DNA of 64,000 nt, taken from the NCBI GenBank assembly GCA_030430565.1, contig JAUIKS010000011.1, positions 1 through 64,000 on the forward strand, read 5' to 3'. Every line of letters starts with the position of its first letter. Within the stretch, counting starts at the first letter, position 1. The stretch comes from Polyangia bacterium (GTDB lineage: Bacteria > Myxococcota_A > Polyangia > Nannocystales > Nannocystaceae). The notes below the pieces were generated by a model, which saw only the letters and a program-made list of their open reading frames with translations, made no database searches and had not been told where the DNA came from. Below are positions 41,183 to 50,510 of the stretch, piece after piece. The position numbers and the translations under genes were made by a program.

Positions 41183-42418
41183 ATGCCAGGCGGCACCCCC
41201 TCGCGCGCCCGCGTCCGCTCGGCGCTCGCGCTGATGACCCTGCTGTTCTTCATGTGGGGCTTCATCACGGTCCTCAACGACATCCTGATCCCGCACCTCA
41301 AGGGCCTCTTCGAGCTCTCCAACTTCGAGGCGATGCTCGTGCAATTCGCGTTCTTCGGCGCGTACTTCACGGTCTCGCTGCCGGCGGGCTGGCTCGTCGG
41401 ACAGCTCGGCTATCGCCTCGGGATCATCCTCGGGCTCGCGCTCGCGGCCCTCGGCGCCGGCCTGTTCTACCCCGCCGCCGCGATGCAGTCCTACCCCGCC
41501 TTCCTGCTCGCGCTGTTCGTGCTCGCCTCCGGCATCACCGTGCTGCAGGTCGCCGCCAACCCCTACGTCACCGAGCTCGGCCCGCCGCGCACCGCCGCGA
41601 GCCGCCTCAACCTGGCCCAAGGTCTCAATTCCCTCGGGACCACGCTCGGGCCGCTGTTCGGCGCGGCGCTGATCCTCCAGCCCGCCGAGGGCGCGAGCGC
41701 CGAGCAGACCGCCGCGGCCGTGCAGGGGCCGTACCTGGGCATCGCCGCGACCCTGGCCGCGCTCGCGCTGGTGTTCGCGCTCGTCCGGCTGCCGCGCATC
41801 CGCGAGACCGGGGCGAGCGCGCGCGAGCCCGGCGCCCGGCCCCTGGACCTGTGGCGCCGCCGCCCGCTCGTGCTCGGCGCCCTCGCGATCTTCGTCTACG
41901 TCGGCGCCGAGGTCTCCATCGGCAGCTTCCTGGTCCTCTACCTCGGGCTGCCCGACACGCTCGCGTTGCCCGAGGCCGAGGCTGGCTACTACGTCTCGCT
42001 GTACTGGGGCGCGGCGATGGTCGGGCGCTTCTTCGGCGCCGCCGCGCAGCAGCGGGTCGCGCCGGCGCGCGCGCTGATGATCGCGGCCGGGCTCGCGCTC
42101 GCGCTCGTCGTCACGAGCACCACCCTGACCGGCGCGCTCGCGGCCGCGGCGATCCTCGCGGTCGGCCTCGCCAACTCGATCATGTTCCCGACGATCTTCT
42201 CGCTCTCGGTCGCGGGCCTCGGCGAGCAGACCAGCCAGGGCGCGGGGATCCTCGTCATGGCGATCGTCGGCGGCGCGGTCGTGCCGGCCGCGCTCGGCGA
42301 GCTCGCGGACCTCGCGGGCTACCGCGCCGCGCTGGCGGGCACGCTGCTGTGCTACGGCTACATCCTCGTGTTCGCCCGCAGCGCGCTGGGCTGGGAGCCC
42401 CCGACTGGAGAAGCGTGA
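41183..42418 (+). CDS. MFS sugar transporter, FucP/GluP type
   Basis: 411 residues, twelve hydrophobic segments. The first helix and loop (LLFFMWGFITVLNDILIPHL), QVAANPYVTELGP, and the LNLAQGLNSLGTTLGPL helix are characteristic of the L-fucose:H+ symporter/glucose-galactose transporter group. It imports a monosaccharide with protons. Its stop overlaps the start of the GH92 gene by one base (TGATG), and a ROK kinase is transcribed divergently 80 bp away, so the released sugar is probably taken up here and phosphorylated by that kinase. Confidence 0.9.
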   Translation: MPGGTPSRARVRSALALMTLLFFMWGFITVLNDILIPHLKGLFELSNFEAMLVQFAFFGAYFTVSLPAGWLVGQLGYRLGIILGLALAALGAGLFYPAAAMQSYPAFLLALFVLASGITVLQVAANPYVTELGPPRTAASRLNLAQGLNSLGTTLGPLFGAALILQPAEGASAEQTAAAVQGPYLGIAATLAALALVFALVRLPRIRETGASAREPGARPLDLWRRRPLVLGALAIFVYVGAEVSIGSFLVLYLGLPDTLALPEAEAGYYVSLYWGAAMVGRFFGAAAQQRVAPARALMIAAGLALALVVTSTTLTGALAAAAILAVGLANSIMFPTIFSLSVAGLGEQTSQGAGILVMAIVGGAVVPAALGELADLAGYRAALAGTLLCYGYILVFARSALGWEPPTGEA

Positions 42419-45400
42419 TGACCCCGTCCCCTCGCACCCGCTCCGCGCTCGCGCTGCCGCTCGGCGCCGCGCTCTTGCTCGCGTGCGGGCCCGCGCCCGC
42501 GCCCCGCGACGCGCCGCCGGCCGAGACTTCGAAGCCGCCCGCGGCGACCGAGACGAACGAGACGCCCGCCTCCACGCTCTCGCCCTTTGAGGCCGTCGAC
42601 CCGATGATCGGCACGGGCGGCACCGGCCACACCTACCCCGGCGCGACCTGGCCGTTCGGCATGGTCCAGCTCAGCCCCGACACGCGCCTTGACGGCTGGG
42701 AGGGCTGCTCGGGTTATCACCACGATGACCCCGCGATCTACGGCTTCAGCCACACCCACCTCAGCGGCACCGGCGTCAGCGACTACGGCGACGTGCTGCT
42801 GATGCCGGCGATGATCTCGCCGGAGTCGCTGGAGTCGCCCCACGAGTTCAAGACCACCTTCGGCCACGCCAACGAGCGCGCCGAGGCCGGCTACTACGCG
42901 GTCACGCTCGACGCCCCGGGCGCGGCTCCCGGCGCCGGCGGCGGTGTCGAGGTCGAGTTGACGGCGGCCCCGCGCGCCGGCGTGCACCGCTACCGGTTCC
43001 CGTCCCCGGAGCCTGGGGGTCCTCAGAAGGAGTTGCTGCGGCTCGACGCCGCAGTCCTCATCGACCTCGCGCACCGCGACGAGGTGCTCGAGGCGTCACT
43101 TCGAATCAGCGGCGAGCGCGAGCTTGAGGGGATGCGCCGGTCGAAGGCCTGGGCCCGCGATCAGCACGTGTACTTCGTCGCCCGCTTCTCGCGGCCGTTC
43201 GAGACCTACCCCGCGCGGGAGGACGGCGCGGTGATCCGGGGTCGAGCCCTGCGGGCGGACGATCGCCGCGCGCTGCTGCACTTCGGCCCCGTGAGGGGCG
43301 ATACGAAGCCGCTGACGGTGGTCGTCGGCATCTCGTCGGTCGACGTGGACGGCGCGCGAAAGAACCTCCAAGCCGAGATCGCCAGGCCCGAGATCGCCGA
43401 CACCTTCGACTTCGACGGCTACCGCGCCCGCGCCCGCGCGGCCTGGAGCGAGCAGCTCGCCAAGATCACGGTCACCGCCGGCGACGACAGCCACCGCCGC
43501 AGCTTCTACACGGCGCTCTACCACACGATGATCGCGCCCAACCTGTTCGAAGACGTCGACGGCCGCTACCGCGGGACCGACCTGCAGGTGCACACGTCGC
43601 CGGGCTGGACGCAGCACACCGTGTTCTCGCTGTGGGACACGTTTCGCGCCGCGCACCCGCTCTACACCATCATCGAGCCCGAGCGGACCGCCGACTTCGT
43701 GGGCTCTTTGATCGCCCACCACCGCGACGGCGGCGCGCTGGCGATGTGGGAGCTGGCCGCGAACTACACCGGCTGCATGATCGGCTACCACGCCGTCCCC
43801 GTGATCGTCGACGCCCACCGCAAGGGCGTCTCGGGCCTCGACGAGCTGGGCGCCGAGGAGGCGCTCGCGGCCATGGTCGACAGCGCGACCCGGGACCACT
43901 TAGGGATCGACGCCTACCGCGAGCGCGGCCACATCCCGAGCGAGCGCGAGCACGAGTCCGTCTCGAAGACCCTCGAGTACGCCTTCGACGACGCCTGCAT
44001 CGCCGACATGGCCGCGCGTACAGGTGACGACGAGACCGCCGCCCGCTTCGCCGCCCGCGCGCAGCACTGGAAGAACCTCCACGACCCCGAGACCGGCCTC
44101 ATGCGCCCGCGGGTCAACGGCGGCTGGCTCGAGCCCTTCGACCCGACCGAGGTCAACAATCACTACACCGAGGCGAACGCGTGGCAGTACAGCTTCTTCG
44201 TGCCCCACGATCTGCCGGGCCTGATCGCGCGGCACGGCGGGCGCGAGGCCTTCGCCGCCCGCCTCGACACCCTGTTCACCGCCGACCCCAGCCTGCGCGG
44301 GCGCAGCCAGCCCGACATCACCGGGCTGATCGGGCAGTACGCCCACGGCAACGAGCCGAGCCACCACGTCGCGTACCTCTACAACCACGCCGGCCAGCCG
44401 TGGAAGACCCAGGCGCGCGTCCGCGAGATCATCGACACGCTGTACCGCGACACGCCCGACGGCCTGCCGGGCAACGAGGACTGCGGGCAGATGTCCGCCT
44501 GGTACGTCCTGAGCGCGCTGGGCCTGTACCCGGTCGACGCCTGCGCCGGCGGCTACGAGCTGACCACGCCGCGCTTCGAACGCGCGGTCGTGAAGCTCGC
44601 CGAGGGCCGTGAGCTCGTCATCGAGGCCGAGGGGCTCTCGGAGAACTCCCCCTACATCCAGCGCGTCACGCTGAACGACGAACCGCTCACGGGCACCCAG
44701 CTCAGCCACGAGCAGCTCGCCGCCGGCGGTCACCTGCGGTTTGAGCTCGGCCCTGAGCCCAACAAGTCCTGGGGGACAGGATCGCGCGCGCTCGAGGCCT
44801 CCGGCGGAGTCGACGCGCCGGCGCTGGTGACCGCGCCGACCGCCTCGCCGACGCAGCGCAGCTTCACCGGCGAGCTGACCGTCACGCTCACGGGCGGCGC
44901 GGAGGCGACCGCGATTCACTACACCCTCGACGGTTCGGCGCCGAGCCGCGACTCCCCGCGCTACCAGACCCCGCTCGCGCTGCGCGAGACCACGACCCTG
45001 CGGGCGATCGCCGTCGCCGCGGACGCGCGCGTGAGCCACGAGACGCGGTCACAGTTTCACCGGCGCCGCGAAGACTGGAGCGTCACGCTCACCCACCGCT
45101 ACAACCGCCAGTACACCGCGGGCGGCGACCACGGCGTGATCGACGGCCTGCGCGGCACTACAAACTGGCGCGCCGGCGGCTGGCAGGGCTACCAGCCCAG
45201 CGACTTCGAGGCCGTCGTCGATCTCGGGGAGGTCCAGCGGATCCGCCGACTCGCCAGCGGCTACCTCCAGGACGCGCGCTCGTGGATCTGGCTCCCGAAG
45301 CAGGTCGAGTACGCGGTCTCGAGCGACGGGGAGCACTTCACCGAGCTCGGCGTCGCCCGCCACGACGTGCCGCTCAAGACCGAGGAGGTGCTGCTGCGCG

Positions 45401-45540
45401 AGCTTGAGGTGAAGCCGCCCGCGAACACCCGGGCTCGCTACGTCCGCGTGCGCGCGCGCAACCTCGGGCCGATCCCCGCGTGGCACCCGGGGCGCGGCAA
45501 CCCGGCCTTCATCTTCGTCGACGAGATCATCGTCGAGTGA
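42418..45540 (+). CDS. GH92 alpha-mannosidase lipoprotein with C-terminal F5/8 domain
   Basis: 1040 residues; the start ATG overlaps the transporter stop. Lipobox LLAC (Cys23). The GH92 core (about 55-785) shows VDPMIGTGGTGHTYPGATWP, YGFSHTHLSGTG, HGNEPSHHVAYLYN (Glu ~646) and GNEDCGQMSAWYV (~684-696), motifs housing the catalytic acid and Ca2+ site of exo-alpha-mannosidases. Beyond it are a chitobiase-C-terminal-like beta domain (about 795-880; IHYTLDGSAPSRDSPRYQ) and a discoidin/F5-8C-like carbohydrate-binding domain (about 882-1040). It should trim alpha-mannosides, such as N-glycans or mannan, at the cell surface, feeding the adjacent transporter. Linkage specificity is not predictable here. 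Confidence 0.92.
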   Translation: MTPSPRTRSALALPLGAALLLACGPAPAPRDAPPAETSKPPAATETNETPASTLSPFEAVDPMIGTGGTGHTYPGATWPFGMVQLSPDTRLDGWEGCSGYHHDDPAIYGFSHTHLSGTGVSDYGDVLLMPAMISPESLESPHEFKTTFGHANERAEAGYYAVTLDAPGAAPGAGGGVEVELTAAPRAGVHRYRFPSPEPGGPQKELLRLDAAVLIDLAHRDEVLEASLRISGERELEGMRRSKAWARDQHVYFVARFSRPFETYPAREDGAVIRGRALRADDRRALLHFGPVRGDTKPLTVVVGISSVDVDGARKNLQAEIARPEIADTFDFDGYRARARAAWSEQLAKITVTAGDDSHRRSFYTALYHTMIAPNLFEDVDGRYRGTDLQVHTSPGWTQHTVFSLWDTFRAAHPLYTIIEPERTADFVGSLIAHHRDGGALAMWELAANYTGCMIGYHAVPVIVDAHRKGVSGLDELGAEEALAAMVDSATRDHLGIDAYRERGHIPSEREHESVSKTLEYAFDDACIADMAARTGDDETAARFAARAQHWKNLHDPETGLMRPRVNGGWLEPFDPTEVNNHYTEANAWQYSFFVPHDLPGLIARHGGREAFAARLDTLFTADPSLRGRSQPDITGLIGQYAHGNEPSHHVAYLYNHAGQPWKTQARVREIIDTLYRDTPDGLPGNEDCGQMSAWYVLSALGLYPVDACAGGYELTTPRFERAVVKLAEGRELVIEAEGLSENSPYIQRVTLNDEPLTGTQLSHEQLAAGGHLRFELGPEPNKSWGTGSRALEASGGVDAPALVTAPTASPTQRSFTGELTVTLTGGAEATAIHYTLDGSAPSRDSPRYQTPLALRETTTLRAIAVAADARVSHETRSQFHRRREDWSVTLTHRYNRQYTAGGDHGVIDGLRGTTNWRAGGWQGYQPSDFEAVVDLGEVQRIRRLASGYLQDARSWIWLPKQVEYAVSSDGEHFTELGVARHDVPLKTEEVLLRELEVKPPANTRARYVRVRARNLGPIPAWHPGRGNPAFIFVDEIIVE

Positions 45541-45598
45541 GCGCGTCTTGTACGAAGTTGACGGGCGCCCACGCGCGCGCGCCCGCCCGCGGAGATCG

Positions 45599-45979
45599 CT
45601 ACAGCGTCGCCCAGCCGATCAGCAGCCCGAGCGGGAGGAACACGATCCACTGCGCCAACTTGAGGAACGCCTGCGGCAGGCCCGAGCTGCGCGCGACCTG
45701 CAGGAACACGAGCGCGTACAGCACGAACAGGACCGCGACCGCGCGCGCCAGCGTCAGCCAGGCCTCGGAGCCCGGGAACAGCCCCGCGAGCAGCAGCACG
45801 GCGGCGCTGAGCCCCAGGTGCAGGCTCGTGAGGTGCCAGCAGGCGTACACGGTCTCGCGCGGGTACGAGTCGAAGCTCGAGTCGTACATCGCGTCGACGC
45901 ACTCGCTCCCGCCGGCGAACACGTGCGCCGCGAACGTCACGAGGGTCAGGGCCGAGGCGAACAGGAGCAGTGAAGACAT
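45599..45979 (-). CDS. Small four-helix membrane protein, unknown function
   Basis: 126 residues from the ATG complementary to 45977-45979; the frame extends upstream to 46090 but that part is Arg-rich and unlike a leader. Four hydrophobic helices, with a loop after the first containing SECVDAMYDSSFDSY. No family recognised. It is divergent from the trifunctional fusion gene (about 176 bp) and convergent with the GH92 gene. Confidence 0.68.
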   Translation of the reverse strand: MSSLLLFASALTLVTFAAHVFAGGSECVDAMYDSSFDSYPRETVYACWHLTSLHLGLSAAVLLLAGLFPGSEAWLTLARAVAVLFVLYALVFLQVARSSGLPQAFLKLAQWIVFLPLGLLIGWATL

Positions 45980-46155
45980 CGGGCGACGCTCGCTTCGCGA
46001 CCGCGCGTGGCCGCTCCTGGGATTGTGCCGCGTGCGCGCCTCGATTGCAGCGACGCGCCCGCGCGCGGCCTCGCCCGCGGCCCCGCTCATGTCGCCCGCC
46101 CCGCGGCGTCCTGCGCCCCGCGCTGGTACGGTGTCCGCGACGCGCGGGCTCCCCC

Positions 46156-49101
46156 ATGCCGACGGACGATCGCATCATTCACGGCCTCGACGGGCTGCCG
46201 GCGGCGCTCGAGCGCCTGGGCGCCCGCCGCCTCCTGATCCTCACGACCCCCTCGCGCCGCCATCTGCCGCGGCTCGAGCGAGCGCTCGGCGAGCGCCCGC
46301 GCGCGATCTTCGACCGCGCGAAGGTACATGTTCCAAAAGACATTATTGACGCGGCCGCGGACGCGCGCGCGCGCGCCGGCGCCGACGCGATCATCAGCCT
46401 CGGCGGCGGCTCGACCACCGGCCTCGCCAAGGCGCTGCGACGCCGCCACGAGCTGCGCGTCGTCGCCGTCCCGACGACCTACGCCGGCTCCGAGATGACC
46501 TCGATCTGGGGCGAGACCGAGGGCGGCCGCAAGCAGACCGGCCGAGACCCGCGCGTGCGCCCCGACGCGGTCGTCCACGCGCCCGCGCTGCTCGTCGGGA
46601 TGCCCCGCGCCGTCGCGCTCACCAGCCTGCTCAACGCGCTCGCCCACCCGATCAGCGCGCTCTCGGTGCCGACGCTGTCCGACGAGCTGCGCGCCGAGGC
46701 GCTCGCGGCGGTCGAGCGCCTCGTCCCCGCGATCGAGGCGCTGGCGTTTCAGCCGACCCCGCGCGACGCGCCGACGCGGGCGCTGCAGGCCGCCGCGCTC
46801 GCGGCCCAAGTGCTCGAGCGCGCCGCGATGGGCGAGCAGCACACGGTCGCGCACGCGCTCGGCGGTCGCCTCGATCTTCCCCACGCGCCGCTGCACGCCG
46901 CGCTCCTGCCCCACTTCACCGCCGCGCTGATGCGGGCGCGCCCCGAGCTCGCCGGCGAGCTCGCGCGCGCGTCCGCCTGCCATGACCTGCCCGCGCGCCT
47001 GCACGACCTCCTGCGCCGCGTCGAGGCGGCCCGCGCCGTCCAGGAGCTCGCGCCCGATCCCGCCCACAACACGCGCGAGCTGCTCGAGGAGGGGCTGCTC
47101 GAGCGCCCGTGGGCGCGCGACGCCTGGGAGGGCCGACGCCCGAGCGCGCACGAGCGCCGCTGGCTTCTATCTGGTTGTCCAGACAGCACGGTCATAGGGC
47201 CCGAGCCGGCCCAGGCCGCGCGCGTCGTCGTCGCGCTGCACGGCCGCGGCGGCGACGCCGGCACGATCGCCGCGCGGGCGCTCGAGCTCGCCGGGCACGC
47301 GCGCGATGTCCTGATCGTCGCGCCCCAGGCCCCGTGGCGCAGCTGGTACCCCGGCGCGTACACCACCCCCCACGCCGCCCTCGGGCCCGCGCTGCCCAAC
47401 GCGCTCGCGGCGATCGAGCGCACGCTCGCGCGCGTCTTCACGGCCGTGCGCCCTGGCACCCCGGTCTACCTCTACGGCTTCTCGCAGGGCGCCTGCCTCG
47501 CGCTCGAGGTGTTCGCGCGGACAGCTCACCCGATCGCCGGCGTGTTCGCGCCCGCGGGCGCCCGCGTCGGCCCCGCCGAGGAGCAGCCCGCGCTCACCCG
47601 CGCGCTCGCCGGCGCGGTCGCGGTCGTGGGCGTCGCCGACGACGATCGCTGGGTCACGCGCGCCGACGTCGACGCCGCCGCCGACGCGCTGCGCGACGCC
47701 GGCGCGACGGTTCACCTGCTCCACGAGCCAGGTGATCGCCACGCCGAGAGCGCGCGCCAGCGCCTCGCGATCAGCGAGCTGCTCGCGGGTCGCGAGCCCG
47801 GGCGCCGCCACCAGACCGGCTTCGGCAACACGCACGCGAGCGAGGCGCTGCCCGGCGCGCTCCCACGGCGGCAGAACACCCCGCTGCGCCCGCCCTACGG
47901 CCTGCACGCCGAGCAGATTAATGGGACCGGCTTCGCCGCCCCGCGTCATCACAACCTGCGCACCTGGTGCTACCGGATCCGCCCGTCCGCGCTGCGCGGC
48001 CCGTTCGCCGACGAGCCGCTCGCGCACCCCACCTTCGTCGCGGACTGGGACGACGAACAAGAGCCCAACCTCATGGGCTTCGACCCGCTCCCGCTCCCCG
48101 ACGCGCCCACCGACTTCGTCGACGGCGTGGCGACGATCGGCGGCGCCGGCTCGCCGAGCCTGCGCCGCGGCTACGCGCTGCACGTCTACGCCGCCAACCG
48201 CTCCATGGAGCAGCGCGCCCTCTACAACGCCGACGGCGACCTCCTGCTGATCCCCCAGCGCGGGCGCCTGACGCTCTTGACCGAGCTCGGCGCGCTCGAG
48301 CTGCAGCCCGGCGAGATCGCGACCCTCCCCCGCGGCCTGCTGTTCAGCGTGCTGCTGCGCGACGGGGCCGCGCGCGGCTACCTCGCCGAGGTCTTCGGCC
48401 GTCACTTCGAGCTGCCGGAGCGCGGCCCCGTCGGCGCCAACGGGCTCACCGACCCCCGCCACTTCCGCGCCCCCGTCGCCTGGTTCGAAGATCGCCTCGC
48501 CCCCGGCTTTCAGATCACCGCCAAGCTCGGCGGCCGTCTGTTCACCGCGACCCAGGACCACTCGCCCTTCGACGTGGTCGCCTGGCACGGGAACTACGCG
48601 CCCTACGTCTACGACCTCGGCTGCTTCTGCCCGGTCGGCAACACCCGCTTCGACCACCCCGACCCCTCGATCTACACGGTGATCGGCGCGCCGCTCGACG
48701 AGCAGGGCTCCAACAGCCTCGACCTCGTGTTCTTCCCCCCGCGCTGGGACAACACCGAGCACACCTTCCGCCCGCCGTTCTTCCACCGCAACGCGACCAC
48801 CGAGTTCAACGGCATCATCCGCGACCCCGGCCTGCGCGAGGACGGACCCTTCCGCGAGGGCGGCTACTTCGTCACGCCCTCGATGACCGCCCACGGCGTG
48901 CTCGCCCGCGCCATCGAGCGCGAGTACCGACGGCGCGACGACGCCGGCGCGCGGATCCCCGACCGCTCCGCGTGGTTCCAGTTCGAAACGGCGCTGCCGC
49001 TGCACCTGACGCGCTGGGCCCGTCGTGGCGAGCACCGCGTGCCCGGCTGGCCGCAGCGCTGGGGCGTCTACCGCTCGCGCTTTGATCCCTCGGGCGGGTG
49101 A
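46156..49101 (+). CDS. Maleylacetate reductase - alpha/beta hydrolase - homogentisate 1,2-dioxygenase fusion
   Basis: 981 residues in one uninterrupted frame from ATG 46156. Residues ~1-345: iron-ADH-fold maleylacetate reductase (GGGST at 83-87, VPTTYAGSEMTSIWG, HTVAHALGG). Residues ~350-548: phospholipase/carboxylesterase-type alpha/beta hydrolase (VALHGRGGDAG, GFSQG with Ser443, later Asp in VADDDRW and His in GDRHA). Residues ~551-981: full-length homogentisate 1,2-dioxygenase (TGFGNTHASEALPGALP, YGLHAEQINGTGF). Its Fe2+ ligands are conserved as His877, Glu883 and His913, with the same 6 and 30 residue spacing as human HGD. All three look catalytically intact. It probably opens a hydroquinone-type ring and processes the product; the physiological substrate is not evident. 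Confidence 0.9.
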   Translation: MPTDDRIIHGLDGLPAALERLGARRLLILTTPSRRHLPRLERALGERPRAIFDRAKVHVPKDIIDAAADARARAGADAIISLGGGSTTGLAKALRRRHELRVVAVPTTYAGSEMTSIWGETEGGRKQTGRDPRVRPDAVVHAPALLVGMPRAVALTSLLNALAHPISALSVPTLSDELRAEALAAVERLVPAIEALAFQPTPRDAPTRALQAAALAAQVLERAAMGEQHTVAHALGGRLDLPHAPLHAALLPHFTAALMRARPELAGELARASACHDLPARLHDLLRRVEAARAVQELAPDPAHNTRELLEEGLLERPWARDAWEGRRPSAHERRWLLSGCPDSTVIGPEPAQAARVVVALHGRGGDAGTIAARALELAGHARDVLIVAPQAPWRSWYPGAYTTPHAALGPALPNALAAIERTLARVFTAVRPGTPVYLYGFSQGACLALEVFARTAHPIAGVFAPAGARVGPAEEQPALTRALAGAVAVVGVADDDRWVTRADVDAAADALRDAGATVHLLHEPGDRHAESARQRLAISELLAGREPGRRHQTGFGNTHASEALPGALPRRQNTPLRPPYGLHAEQINGTGFAAPRHHNLRTWCYRIRPSALRGPFADEPLAHPTFVADWDDEQEPNLMGFDPLPLPDAPTDFVDGVATIGGAGSPSLRRGYALHVYAANRSMEQRALYNADGDLLLIPQRGRLTLLTELGALELQPGEIATLPRGLLFSVLLRDGAARGYLAEVFGRHFELPERGPVGANGLTDPRHFRAPVAWFEDRLAPGFQITAKLGGRLFTATQDHSPFDVVAWHGNYAPYVYDLGCFCPVGNTRFDHPDPSIYTVIGAPLDEQGSNSLDLVFFPPRWDNTEHTFRPPFFHRNATTEFNGIIRDPGLREDGPFREGGYFVTPSMTAHGVLARAIEREYRRRDDAGARIPDRSAWFQFETALPLHLTRWARRGEHRVPGWPQRWGVYRSRFDPSGG

Positions 49102-49168
49102 TCACGACGCGCCTCGACGGCCCGACGCGCCCGCGCGCGCCGGGCTGTCTTGAAGACCACCTGATCGC

Positions 49169-49813
49169 TCAGGCCGCCGCCGCCGCGCGCTGGAGCGCCG
49201 GCAGCAGCTCCGCGGTCGTCACGACGTGCTTGGCGATCAGCCCGAGCGTCGCCAGCGTCGCCTCGTGGGCCGCGTCCGACAGCGTCGCGCTCGCGTCCGA
49301 GACCACGATGACCTCGTAGCCCAGGTCGACCGCCGCGCGGATGTTCGCCTCGAGGCACAGGTTGAGCACCATGCCGCCCATGATCAGCGTCTTGGCTCCC
49401 CGCGCGCGCAGCAGCGAGTCGAGGTCCGTGGTCCCGAAGGCCATCATGCCCGCGCGCGGGCTCGCGAGCGTCGTCTTCTCCGTCGGCGCGAGCTCGGGGA
49501 CGATCGCGCCGCCGGCGTCCCCGCGCATGGCTTTTCGGTCATGAAGCAGCTGGTAGATCGGCGCGTTGGTCACCGGAGCCGCGACGTTCTTCGCGCCGTG
49601 CACGAGCGTCGAGTAGATCACGGGCACATCGCTGCGCTCGGCCTGGTCGCGGATCGCTCGGAGGTTGGCGACGACGTCGCGCTGCTCGACCTGCGCGTAC
49701 AGCAGGTCCGCGAGCGCGCCGTCGCGGGCGAGCACGTCGACCTGCGGATCGGTGACGACGAAGGCGGTCGTGTCGAGGTCAAGGCTGAGGGTGTTCTTGG
49801 TGTTGTTGGGCAT
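49169..49813 (-). CDS. Isochorismatase-fold cysteine hydrolase
   Basis: 214 residues; the ATG complementary to 49811-49813 is supported by AGGAGA upstream. Rossmann-like isochorismatase fold: nucleophile Cys in MVLNLCLEANIRAAVDLGYE, Asp in FVVTDPQVDVL, and the conserved EVIVVSDA strand. At the position of the family's catalytic Lys (six residues before the AF of MMAFGTTDL) there is an Arg. Members hydrolyse amides, imides or isochorismate. Its upstream region contains an 18-bp sequence shared with the adjacent TetR gene, so it is probably that regulator's target and is induced by the regulator's ligand. Confidence 0.87.
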   Translation of the reverse strand: MPNNTKNTLSLDLDTTAFVVTDPQVDVLARDGALADLLYAQVEQRDVVANLRAIRDQAERSDVPVIYSTLVHGAKNVAAPVTNAPIYQLLHDRKAMRGDAGGAIVPELAPTEKTTLASPRAGMMAFGTTDLDSLLRARGAKTLIMGGMVLNLCLEANIRAAVDLGYEVIVVSDASATLSDAAHEATLATLGLIAKHVVTTAELLPALQRAAAAA

Positions 49814-49843
49814 CGTTCTTCTCCTGACTCGCTGGAACAAAGG

Positions 49844-49861
49844 TACCGACTGGTTGGTATG
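49844..49861. promoter_or_regulatory. Probable TetR operator upstream of the hydrolase gene
   Basis: TACCGACTGGTTGGTATG, 31 bases upstream of the hydrolase start. It is an imperfect dyad (TACC...GGTA) and matches 16 of 18 positions with the site at 50511-50528 in front of the TetR gene. Confidence 0.7.
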
Positions 49862-49911
49862 TTTAGTGAGTAAAAAATCGGCCGGACGGACCCGGCGCAA
49901 AACAAGGGACT

Positions 49912-50505
49912 TCAGCGCAGCTGGGCCTCGAGGCTGCGGCGATAAAATCGCACCGCCTCGACCACGCGGTTCGGATCGCGATGGGCCTTGGCGAGCGTGA
50001 TCCCGCCCTCGAGGCTCACCAGGAACTGCTGGGCCATGGCGCTCGCCTCCGCGCGCGCTGCCGCTGGCGCGCGGCCCTGCTCGCGCAGCACCTGGCGCAG
50101 CACGGTCTCCACGCCGAAGCCGAGCTGGTCGAAGCGCTCGGCGACCGCGACCCGCAGACGATCATCGCTCTCGGCGACCTCCAGGGCCAGCACGGCCATC
50201 AGGCACCCTCTCCGGAGGATCGGCCCGGCGGCGACCTCCTCGGCCCGATCGAGCAGCGCGTCGAGCCGCTCGCGCGGGCTCGCCAGCACGGCGTCGACGG
50301 TGAAGGCCGCCGCGACGCGCTGGAAGTAGTAGTCCAGCACCGCGAGCGCGAGCGCGTCCTTCGACTTGAAGTGGTGATAAAACGCGCCCTTGGTCACCCC
50401 GGCCAGCCGGCAGATCTGGTCGACGGTCGCGGCCGACAGCCCGCGGGCGAGGATCAAATCCTCGGCCGCCTCGAGCAGCTTCTTGCGCGCTTCGCCTCGC
50501 CCCAT
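49912..50505 (-). CDS. TetR-family transcriptional repressor
   Basis: 197 residues from the ATG complementary to 50503-50505. The N-terminal HTH is a close TetR/AcrR match: ARKKLLEAAEDLILARGLSA, VDQICRLAGVTKGAFYHHFK, then SKDALALAVL; the C-terminal helices form the ligand pocket (RRGCLMAVLALEVAES is typical of the group with a conserved G-C-L). The operator-like site at 50511-50528 lies only five bases before the start, so it should repress itself and, through the matching site at 49844-49861, the hydrolase gene downstream. The short leader lacks a Shine-Dalgarno sequence. An effector is not predictable. Confidence 0.92.
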   Translation of the reverse strand: MGRGEARKKLLEAAEDLILARGLSAATVDQICRLAGVTKGAFYHHFKSKDALALAVLDYYFQRVAAAFTVDAVLASPRERLDALLDRAEEVAAGPILRRGCLMAVLALEVAESDDRLRVAVAERFDQLGFGVETVLRQVLREQGRAPAAARAEASAMAQQFLVSLEGGITLAKAHRDPNRVVEAVRFYRRSLEAQLR

Positions 50506-50510
50506 TGTCA

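Noticed and set aside
46156..49101. The three-enzyme gene as separate neighbouring genes broken by error
   Set aside because: The frame is continuous with short, plausible linkers and no residual start or stop signals at either junction; kept as a fusion, with read checking suggested.
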